Below, one piece after another: positions 6,573-12,152 of a stretch of DNA of 12,152 bases; the first letter of the stretch is position 1; every line of letters begins with the position of its first letter. A model generated the notes under the pieces. It saw nothing but the letters and a program-made list of their open reading frames with translations, searched no databases and had not been told where the DNA came from. The stretch comes from an uncultured Pseudomonadales bacterium (GTDB taxonomy: Bacteria > Pseudomonadota > Gammaproteobacteria > Pseudomonadales > Porticoccaceae), in the NCBI GenBank assembly GCA_937998635.1, contig CALLDA010000094.1:1-12152 (forward strand), read 5' to 3'. The translations under genes were made by a program, and so were the position numbers.

Positions 6573-8501
6573 TCAGGAAAGTTCCAGCTCGAACTCTAAA
6601 TTTTGTTTATCCAGATCATCACTCAGTTCTAGCCACTGCGTTTCTAGTTCGTCTAGATTTGTTTTCGCTTCACCATGGCTTTTTGTCAGAGCACTGACCT
6701 CTCCTTCACGGGGGTTTTCATAGAGCGCGGGCTCAGTTAATCGCGCAGCTAACTGATTCAATTCCTCTTGGTGAGTGGCTATCGCTTGTTCAAGTTCCTG
6801 TATTTGCTTTCTCTGGGCTCGCGTACGTTGCCGAAACTCGGCCTCAAGACGCTTGCGAGCCTGACGATCCACTCGACCTCCCCCCGTTTGTGTCGGCTCC
6901 GCCTCTTGTGACAGCACAGAAGATTGATCTTCAGCAAAACCCTCTAATTGCAGGCGTTGGTAATCATCCAGGTCACCCGAAAAGGGCGCTACTTTGCGAT
7001 TTTGTACCAGGTATAATTCGTCGACAACCGTGCGCAGTAAATGCCGATCATGGGAAACCACCACCACTGCCCCACTGAATTCCTGCAGAGCGATGACCAA
7101 AGCCTCGCGCATATCAACATCGAGATGGTTGGTAGGTTCATCCAGCAGCAGCAAGTTGGGTTTCTGCCAAACCAGCAAAGCTAGCGCCAGACGAGTTTTC
7201 TCTCCACCGGACAAGGGCCCGACAAGGGCTTTGGCTCGCTCGCCTGCAAAACCAAAGCGACCCAGAAAATCCCGTAACTCCTGCTCTGTGTGCTTAGGTG
7301 CCAGGCGTTGAATATGCAACAAAGGGGTGGCCTTTAAATCCAGCGCCTCTAATTGTTGCTGATCAAAATAACCCACACACAGATTGCGGCCCTGTTCGAT
7401 ATTGCCCGCCACTGGCTCCAGAATACCGGCGAGCAGTTTGATCAGGGTTGATTTACCCGCACCATTACGACCCAGGAGGCCAATTCGCGAGCCGGGCTGT
7501 AGGTTGAGTGCAATCTGGTCGAGAATCAGCGTATCGCCATAACCAGCCTTGACCCGATCAAAGCTAATTAATGGCGAACTCAATGCGGCGGGTTCAAAAA
7601 ATTCAAAGCTGTAACCATTGCTGGCATAGACCGGTGCCACTGCCTGAAGTTTTTCCAGAGCCTTGATACGACTCTGGGCTTGCCTCGCCTTGGTGGCCTG
7701 ATATTGAAAGCGATCGATAAATTTTTGCAGGTGGGCGCGCTGTACCTGTTGCTTCTCGTAAATACTTTGTTGCTGCATAAGTTGCTCGCCGCGCTGGCGC
7801 TCAAAGCTGCTGTAATCACCCTGATAAGTATTAATTTCGTGCCGCTCAATATGGGCAATGCCACTGACCACGTTGTCGAGAAATTCCCGATCGTGGGAAA
7901 TCACCAGCATGGTGCCCTGATAGCGGTTCAACCATCGCTCAAGCCAGACGATGGCGTCGAGGTCCAGGTGATTAGTCGGCTCATCAAGCAGCAATAATTC
8001 AGAGGGTTGCAACAGAGCTCTGGCGAGGTTGACCCGCATCCGCCAGCCACCGGAGAAACTGGCTACCGGACGAGCCTGGGCTGGCTCATCGAAACCTAGC
8101 CCTGCCAATAAGCGTGCAGCGCGGGAGGGAGTACTGTAGCCATCGATGGCTTCGAAATCGTGATGCCAGTGGGCCAGGGCTTCACCACCCTCTAATTCTG
8201 CGCTCTCTCTTGTATCTTCAAGCTGGCGATATTCAGCGTTGCCATCGATAGTATGTTCAAGAACGGACTGATTAAAGTTGGGGGTTTCCTGCTCGACAAT
8301 GGCAATGCGCCAATCCTGAGGGTAGGACATATCACCCCGATCGGCATGGAGTGCATGTTGCAGTAATAAAAATAACGAGGACTTACCCGAGCCGTTGGCG
8401 CCAACCAAACCCATCTTTTGACCAGGATGAACGCGCAAATTAGCGCCGTTGAGTAAATGTCGGCCACCGCGCAACAATTCTATATCGTTGAGTAATATCA
8501 C
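6573..8501 (-). CDS. yheS: ABC-F family ATPase, YheS type
   Basis: A 642-residue cytoplasmic protein with two ABC ATPase domains and no membrane segment; E. coli YheS is nearly the same length and matches throughout. Domain 1 has Walker A GANGSGKS (34-41), signature FSGGWRMR (149-156), Walker B LLLLDEPTNHLD (169-180) and SHDR at 202-205. A linker at about 235-290, rich in Gln, Lys and Arg, is the tRNA-interaction motif of ABC-F proteins. Domain 2 has GRNGAGKS (344-351), LSGGEKTR (430-437) and LLLLDEPTNHLD (450-461). The last 100 residues or so are a charged Glu/Gln-rich coiled coil. ABC-F proteins bind the ribosomal E site and help stalled or difficult translation. The start is GTG at 8501, 12 bases after the ttcA stop, so it is probably translated from the ttcA transcript. 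It is of the housekeeping type; there is no sign that it is an antibiotic-resistance ABC-F. Confidence 0.95.
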   Translation of the reverse strand: MILLNDIELLRGGRHLLNGANLRVHPGQKMGLVGANGSGKSSLFLLLQHALHADRGDMSYPQDWRIAIVEQETPNFNQSVLEHTIDGNAEYRQLEDTRESAELEGGEALAHWHHDFEAIDGYSTPSRAARLLAGLGFDEPAQARPVASFSGGWRMRVNLARALLQPSELLLLDEPTNHLDLDAIVWLERWLNRYQGTMLVISHDREFLDNVVSGIAHIERHEINTYQGDYSSFERQRGEQLMQQQSIYEKQQVQRAHLQKFIDRFQYQATKARQAQSRIKALEKLQAVAPVYASNGYSFEFFEPAALSSPLISFDRVKAGYGDTLILDQIALNLQPGSRIGLLGRNGAGKSTLIKLLAGILEPVAGNIEQGRNLCVGYFDQQQLEALDLKATPLLHIQRLAPKHTEQELRDFLGRFGFAGERAKALVGPLSGGEKTRLALALLVWQKPNLLLLDEPTNHLDVDMREALVIALQEFSGAVVVVSHDRHLLRTVVDELYLVQNRKVAPFSGDLDDYQRLQLEGFAEDQSSVLSQEAEPTQTGGGRVDRQARKRLEAEFRQRTRAQRKQIQELEQAIATHQEELNQLAARLTEPALYENPREGEVSALTKSHGEAKTNLDELETQWLELSDDLDKQNLEFELELS

Positions 8502-8513
8502 ACTTGCACTCGA

Positions 8514-9455
8514 CTAGGACGGTTTAGCTTCGACTATATTTACCGCATCGATTCTAGCCGGATGACGATTATCCATAGATCGTTTTTCAGTGCCTCGATC
8601 TAACATCAAAGAGGCAAAATCAAAGCGCGTAGTATCGGCTAGTTGTGAGGGAGAAATATTTTTAATGGCGGTAAAAATAGTTTCTGTTCTACCGGGATGA
8701 GTAAGCTCCCAGTCGCGCAGCATATCTTTGATGACCTGCCGCTGAAGGTTTTCCTGAGAACCGCACAGATTACAGGGAATAATGGGAAAGCCTTTCATCT
8801 CAGCCAAACTGGCCAGATCATCCTCCCGGCAATACGCCAGTGGTCGAATAATCATATTGCGCTTATCGTCACTCAGCAACTTGGGCGGCATGGCCTTAAG
8901 TTTACCGCCATAAAACATATTCAAAAACAGGGTTTCGACAATGTCGTCGCGGTGATGACCCAGAGCCACTTTCGTGGCCCCGATTTCCTCAGCAAAACAG
9001 TACAGCGAACCCCGCCGTAAACGGGAACAAAGACCGCAGTAGGTTTTATTTTCAGGCACCAGATCAGTGACGATACTGTAGGTGTCTTTTTCGAGGATAT
9101 GGAACGGGACGCCAATTTCAGTGAGATATTGCGGCAAGACGTGTTCGGGAAAGCCCGGTTGCTTTTGATCGAGATTCACCGCCACCAGCTCAAAATCAAT
9201 GGGTGCAGTGCGCTGCAAATTAAGTAGCACATCAAGCATGGCATAGGAGTCTTTGCCACCAGACAGGCAGACCATGACCTTATCGCCCGGCTCGATCATA
9301 TTGTAATCGGCAATGGCTTTGCCGACATTGCGACGCAAGCGCTTTTGCAACTTATTTAATTCAAGACGGCTTTTACGATGCGCCTGACCTGGATACTGCT
9401 GGCCTGGATGCTGTTGAGCTGGATGTGCTTGATTTGGATTTTGTTCGGCGGACAT
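8514..9455 (-). CDS. ttcA: tRNA 2-thiocytidine(32) synthetase TtcA
   Basis: A 313-residue cytoplasmic enzyme that adds sulfur to cytidine 32 of some tRNAs, using ATP and an iron-sulfur cluster. The PP-loop SGGKDS is at 65-70. Cluster cysteines are C140 and C143 (CGLC) and C228 and C231 (CNLC). Long stretches such as LNKLQKRLRRNVG, VNLDQKQPGFPEHVLP, LGHHRDD and RPLAYCRE match E. coli TtcA. The start at 9455 gives the family length; a TTG-initiated extension to 9515 is rejected because it would cover the likely promoter. Residues 5-24 are four copies of a five-residue repeat (Q/A-x-P-x-Q) ahead of the conserved core, which E. coli lacks. It lies 143 bases downstream of the DUF547 gene and 12 before yheS. 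No clear ribosome site is seen at the ATG. Confidence 0.96.
   Translation of the reverse strand: MSAEQNPNQAHPAQQHPGQQYPGQAHRKSRLELNKLQKRLRRNVGKAIADYNMIEPGDKVMVCLSGGKDSYAMLDVLLNLQRTAPIDFELVAVNLDQKQPGFPEHVLPQYLTEIGVPFHILEKDTYSIVTDLVPENKTYCGLCSRLRRGSLYCFAEEIGATKVALGHHRDDIVETLFLNMFYGGKLKAMPPKLLSDDKRNMIIRPLAYCREDDLASLAEMKGFPIIPCNLCGSQENLQRQVIKDMLRDWELTHPGRTETIFTAIKNISPSQLADTTRFDFASLMLDRGTEKRSMDNRHPARIDAVNIVEAKPS
9384..9443. repeat. Four-copy 15-bp tandem repeat inside ttcA
   Basis: Four imperfect 15-base units (9384-9398, 9399-9413, 9414-9428, 9429-9443) share the core CTGGAT or TTGGAT. On the minus strand they encode QYPGQ, QHPGQ, AHPAQ and QNPNQ, each in frame. The 15-base period keeps the reading frame when copies are gained or lost, so the copy number may vary between strains. 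Confidence 0.8.
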
Positions 9456-9485
9456 GGCGGATTCAGGCTGACAAATTTGGCCGCT

Positions 9486-9515
9486 ATTGTACGGGTCTCG
9501 GTCTGACAACACCAA
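9486..9515 (-). promoter_or_regulatory. Possible ttcA promoter
   Basis: On the minus strand TACAAT (9486-9491, 5 of 6 to the -10 consensus) lies 18 bases downstream of TTGGTG (9510-9515, 3 of 6 to the -35). Transcription would start near 9479, leaving a leader of about 24 bases before the ATG at 9455. TTGTCA at 9504-9509 is a better -35 match but only 12 bases away, too close. Confidence 0.35.
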
Positions 9516-9598
9516 ACGCCTTACCTCAGTATCCAGTGTCAGCCAAATCTGGGTGTGGGCAGGCGCTGCACTCGGTTAAATTTTCATCCCGCGCTTAC

Positions 9599-10444
9599 TC
9601 AGGGAGAGTTAATTCGCCAGTCATAGTTATAGCTAATATCTCCGCTAAACCCGAGCAGGTAGAGCGCTTTGCGATCATCAGAATAGTGGGCAAATATTTT
9701 CAGCAGGGTCTTCTGATCAGGCGCAAAATCACTGCCATACCAGTCAAACAAACTGGAGACCTGCAAATGGCCTTTTTCAAGCTGTAGACCACGTTTATGA
9801 TTGACAAAATCCCGACCGGATTGCTTCAAGAGTTTTTTACTATTTGCCACAGTAAAGGCGACAGGCTGGACGTTCGGGCAACCCAGGCTCGCACAAACCA
9901 GGCCAAAATGAATTTTGAAGTCTTTCCAGATCGGTCTCAGGATACGATGTTCGATATCATTGAGTGACAATTTTTGCCCCGCCACCTTTGCCAGCGGTTT
10001 ATCCCACGGGCCGCTGCCAAAAGTACTGGAAATATCTTTGATGCTATCGACGGGGTAATTGTCGATAACCAGATTAATCGTAAGGGCGTTGTACAAATTC
10101 AGCCAGTACACCTTCTGCTCGTCCCGCGAATAATTCCTGGGATCTATTCTTTGCTGTGTCGCTATATAATCTTCAAGTCGCCGCTTATGCCCCTTGCTTA
10201 CCTGACCGTAACGAAAGCGGTTGATCCCGGAGGGGTGATCGGTAACCACATAGGTTCCCAACAAAAAGCTTAGTTCGCTATGATCGATAGACTTAAAGTT
10301 ACTGCTATTACTCCGATCCCAGAAAGCCCAATAAGAGGCCTTGGACGCAGCGCTTGCCCCAGCGCTAACAAACAGTAAAGTGATCAGCGCCAATACCGGC
10401 ACCGAAAGTATCCGTCGCAATAACCTGGTCTTTATGAATAACAC
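9599..10444 (-). CDS. Exported DUF547 domain protein
   Basis: A 281-residue protein with a signal peptide: K/R-rich start, hydrophobic core at about 14-27 and a likely cleavage after Ala-Ser-Ala near residue 32, so it is probably periplasmic. The DUF547 features follow in order: YWLNLYNALTINLVI at about 113-127, LNDIEHRILRP at about 160-170, HFGLVCASLGCPN with two Cys at about 179-191, SSLFDWYGSDF at about 231-241, and a closing YNYDWRIN. The family is widespread and its biochemical role is not established; the conserved Cys and His residues hint at an enzyme. The start is GTG at 10444 with a strong ribosome site. It is divergent from bioA; ttcA follows after 143 bases, and its candidate promoter suggests it is transcribed separately. 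Confidence 0.88.
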   Translation of the reverse strand: MLFIKTRLLRRILSVPVLALITLLFVSAGASAASKASYWAFWDRSNSSNFKSIDHSELSFLLGTYVVTDHPSGINRFRYGQVSKGHKRRLEDYIATQQRIDPRNYSRDEQKVYWLNLYNALTINLVIDNYPVDSIKDISSTFGSGPWDKPLAKVAGQKLSLNDIEHRILRPIWKDFKIHFGLVCASLGCPNVQPVAFTVANSKKLLKQSGRDFVNHKRGLQLEKGHLQVSSLFDWYGSDFAPDQKTLLKIFAHYSDDRKALYLLGFSGDISYNYDWRINSP

Positions 10445-10445
10445 A

Positions 10446-10454
10446 GATCACCCC
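10446..10454 (-). promoter_or_regulatory. Ribosome binding site for the DUF547 gene (GTG start)
   Basis: On the minus strand GGGGTGATC ends two bases before the GTG at 10444 and matches the extended complement of the 16S rRNA 3' end (GAGGTGATC). Its GGGG core sits six bases before the start. No ATG is available nearby in frame, so this decides the GTG start. Confidence 0.75.
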
Positions 10455-10476
10455 AATTGTTAGACTCTTATAAGTT

Positions 10477-10505
10477 TAGACTTCTATAGAGATAATCTCT
10501 ATATT
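10477..10505 (+). promoter_or_regulatory. Possible bioA promoter
   Basis: TAGACT (10477-10482, 4 of 6 to the -35 consensus) and TATATT (10500-10505, 5 of 6 to the -10) are 17 bases apart. Transcription would start near 10512, with a leader of about 75 bases. The 19-bp palindrome at 10485-10503 fills the spacer and overlaps the -10 box, so a protein bound there should block it. Confidence 0.4.
10485..10503. promoter_or_regulatory. Perfect 19-bp palindrome, candidate operator of bioA/DUF547
   Basis: TATAGAGATAATCTCTATA is a perfect 9+1+9 inverted repeat in the middle of the 142-base gap between the divergent DUF547 and bioA genes. Its size and place fit a dimeric repressor acting on one or both genes. 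It does not match the TTGTAAACC-spacer-GGTTTACAA pattern of the proteobacterial biotin repressor BirA, nor TTATMKATAA of BioR. Confidence 0.55.
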
Positions 10506-10586
10506 GCGCTGAAATATAGCCCTTTTCTAAAGGCAATGATAGTTGCCATACAATATCCCCCTCTTATACCTGCGAGCCGCACCACA

Positions 10587-11879
10587 ATGAACACACTGAC
10601 TGGGTCACAAATCGAGGCAATAGATAGGCAGCACATCTGGCATCCCTACTCATCCTTGACAAACCCGGTGCCGAGCTACTGTGTTGCTAGTGCAAACGGC
10701 GTGCGCCTGACGCTCAGTGATGGCCAGCAATTAATTGATGGCATGGCATCCTGGTGGTGCGCTATCCACGGCTATAATCATCCAGTGCTGAACGAGGCCA
10801 TAAGGGCGCAGTTAGAGCAAATGGCCCATGTTATGTTTGGTGGCCTGACTCACGAACCCGCTGCTCAGTTAGTCCAACGCCTTGTCGCACTGACACCAGA
10901 ACCCCTCGATAAAGTTTTTTTCAGCGACTCTGGATCAGTCAGCGTCGAGGTCGCCATAAAAATGGCTTTGCAATTCTGGCAATCCCAGGGTCATCCCGAA
11001 AAATCAAAACTGCTAGCGCTAAAAAGTGGCTACCACGGCGATACCTTTGCCGCCATGTCGGTGTGCGACCCCGATACCGGCATGCATCACTTGTTTAAGG
11101 GTACGCTTACTAAGCAAATATTTACCGAGGCACCGTCTTGCCTCTTCGATACACCCTTTGACCCTGCCTCCGTTGCCGACCTTGAAGCGAAGATCAGCGC
11201 CCATGCCCCAGAACTGGCTGCGGTGATCCTCGAACCTATCGTCCAGGGTGCCGGTGGTATGCGCTTTTATGCACCGGAATATTTAGCTGTCGCTCGGGCC
11301 TTATGTGACCGCCACAATGTCTTACTGATCGCCGATGAAATCGCCACCGGCTTTGGCCGCACAGGCAAATTATTTGCCTGTGAATGGGCCGGTATCAGTC
11401 CCGATATTATGTGTTTAGGCAAGGCCCTGACCGGTGGCTATATGACATTGGCCGCTACCTTGTGTAGCGAAAAAGTCAGTGACGGTATTTGCCAGGGTGA
11501 AGCCGGTGTCTTTATGCACGGCCCCACATTTATGGCCAACCCGCTGGCCTGCTCGGTGGCCAACGCCAGTATCGATTTACTGCTGGAATCGCCCTGGCGA
11601 GAACGGGTCGCCGATATCGAACAGCAATTAAAAATGGGTCTCGCACCCTGTGCTGATTTCCCAGGCGTTGCCGATGTTCGGGTGCTGGGTGCTATCGGTG
11701 TTGTGGAAATGAAAGAGGCCGTTGATGTGCAAGCCATCCAGAAAGCCTTAATCGCTGAAGGGGTTTGGCTGCGACCATTCGGTAAATTAATTTACCTTAT
11801 GCCGCCATATGTTATGGAAGAGGGAGACTTAACTCAGCTCACCTCAGCCATAGTCAAAGTTACTGGCAAATTGTCTTGA
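10587..11879 (+). CDS. bioA: Adenosylmethionine-8-amino-7-oxononanoate aminotransferase BioA
   Basis: A 430-residue cytoplasmic PLP enzyme of biotin synthesis: it converts 8-amino-7-oxononanoate to 7,8-diaminononanoate with S-adenosylmethionine as amino donor. Family marks are HIWHPY at 16-21, DGMASWWCAIHGYNHP, DSGSVSVEVA, GYHGDTFAAMSVCDP, the PLP-ring aspartate D250 in ADEIATGFGRTGK, the Schiff-base lysine K279 in LGKALTGG, HGPTFMANPLACSVANAS and RPFGKLIYLMPPY. Length and ends match E. coli BioA (429 residues). The ATG at 10587 fits the family start; an in-frame ATG at 10536 would add 17 residues but lies in a GGCAA/TTGCC hairpin (10532-10547) and has no well-spaced ribosome site. No strong ribosome site precedes 10587 either. 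No other bio gene is adjacent. It ends 33 bases from trpS, convergent. Confidence 0.96.
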   Translation: MNTLTGSQIEAIDRQHIWHPYSSLTNPVPSYCVASANGVRLTLSDGQQLIDGMASWWCAIHGYNHPVLNEAIRAQLEQMAHVMFGGLTHEPAAQLVQRLVALTPEPLDKVFFSDSGSVSVEVAIKMALQFWQSQGHPEKSKLLALKSGYHGDTFAAMSVCDPDTGMHHLFKGTLTKQIFTEAPSCLFDTPFDPASVADLEAKISAHAPELAAVILEPIVQGAGGMRFYAPEYLAVARALCDRHNVLLIADEIATGFGRTGKLFACEWAGISPDIMCLGKALTGGYMTLAATLCSEKVSDGICQGEAGVFMHGPTFMANPLACSVANASIDLLLESPWRERVADIEQQLKMGLAPCADFPGVADVRVLGAIGVVEMKEAVDVQAIQKALIAEGVWLRPFGKLIYLMPPYVMEEGDLTQLTSAIVKVTGKLS

Positions 11880-11890
11880 GCTTAATACGG

Positions 11891-11913
11891 AAAAAAGTGC
11901 CCGATCAGAGGGC
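11891..11913 (-). terminator. Probable weak intrinsic terminator of trpS
   Basis: On the minus strand GCCC and GGGC (plus-strand 11910-11913 and 11899-11902) form a short GC stem with a 7-base loop, then two bases and six T (11891-11896). The stem begins at the last base of the trpS stop codon. Four base pairs is short, so it may be inefficient. It lies in the 33-base gap between the convergent bioA and trpS genes. Confidence 0.4.
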
Positions 11914-12152
11914 TAGCTTAAAGGTCTAATGCCCACTGCACGGCGCAAGGTTTCCACGAAGGGCTGACTAATTTCCCTGGCTCGCTTAGCACCGGCCTGC
12001 AATACCGCTTCAACTGCCTGCGGCGCATTAATCAGTTCTTCGTAACGCGCTCGCGCTGGAGCTAATTCGCCATTGACCAGTTCAAACAAACGCTTTTTAG
12101 CCTCGCCCCAGGCTATGCCCTGAGTAAACTCGGCGCGCATTTCTGCCGTTTG
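11913..12152 (-). CDS. trpS: Tryptophanyl-tRNA synthetase, C-terminal part (gene runs off the right edge)
   Basis: The last 79 residues of a minus-strand gene that enters from beyond 12152 in an open frame (Gln-Thr-Ala-Glu before the first Met in view). The helical C-terminus has AEFTQGIAWGEAKKRLFELVN, a charged ARARYEELINAP segment, VLQAGAKRAREIS and LRRAVGIR, which is the typical end of class I tryptophanyl-tRNA synthetases and charges tRNA-Trp with tryptophan. The catalytic HIGH- and KMSKS-type motifs lie outside the window, so assignment rests on the C-terminal pattern. The Met near 12140 is internal, not a start. Confidence 0.82.
   Translation of the reverse strand, partial: QTAEMRAEFTQGIAWGEAKKRLFELVNGELAPARARYEELINAPQAVEAVLQAGAKRAREISQPFVETLRRAVGIRPLS

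Noticed and set aside
6573..8501. Antibiotic-resistance ABC-F protein
   Set aside because: Full-length similarity to the housekeeping E. coli YheS and a position behind ttcA argue against a resistance role.
9456..9515. 20-residue extension of TtcA from a TTG start
   Set aside because: The TTG coincides with the likely -35 box, and the family length fits the ATG at 9455.
10451..10505. BirA or BioR operator before bioA
   Set aside because: No TTGTAAACC/GGTTTACAA pair and no TTATMKATAA; the palindrome present is different.
10536..10586. 17-residue extension of BioA
   Set aside because: Its ATG is in a hairpin with a poorly spaced ribosome site, and homologues begin near 10587.

Overview
The window looks like chromosomal DNA of a gammaproteobacterium. 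The TtcA, YheS-type ABC-F and BioA proteins all follow the Escherichia coli versions closely along their whole length, and genes lie close together on both strands. The family cannot be fixed from sequence reading alone; a marine, metabolically versatile lineage is a guess. There are no rRNA or tRNA genes, insertion sequences, CRISPR arrays, phage genes or transposases.

Left half (about 160-6481): a catabolic-looking cluster arranged around a divergent promoter region at 3446-3669. To the left, on the minus strand and probably co-transcribed, are a membrane-anchored SMP-30/strictosidine-synthase-like beta-propeller, an alpha/beta-hydrolase-fold protein whose nucleophile serine is replaced by glycine, and a luciferase-like flavin-dependent monooxygenase. 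To the right, on the plus strand, are two tandem paralogous short-chain dehydrogenases of 250 residues each and, after a 256-base gap with a nested hairpin, an aldo/keto reductase. Together these give alcohol/ketone interconversion (SDRs, AKR), flavin-dependent oxygen insertion or hydroxylation (luciferase-like enzyme) and lactone or ester opening (SMP-30 protein, alpha/beta hydrolase). That is a plausible route for breaking down a cyclic alcohol or ketone such as a terpenoid, but the substrate is an inference. No transporter or regulator of the cluster is in view.

Right half (6573-12152): housekeeping genes. On the minus strand are a DUF547 exported protein, ttcA (tRNA 2-thiocytidine synthesis) and yheS (ribosome-associated ABC-F ATPase), with only 12 bases between ttcA and yheS. 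On the plus strand bioA (biotin synthesis) is divergent from the DUF547 gene across a 142-base gap holding a perfect 19-bp palindrome. bioA converges on trpS, of which only the last 79 residues lie in the window.

The most notable points are the glycine nucleophile in the hydrolase, the loss of the catalytic Asn in the second SDR, the repeat-rich divergent control region, the palindrome before bioA, the nested hairpin at 5309-5381, and a 4 x 15-bp repeat that gives TtcA a Pro/Gln-rich N-terminal tail.
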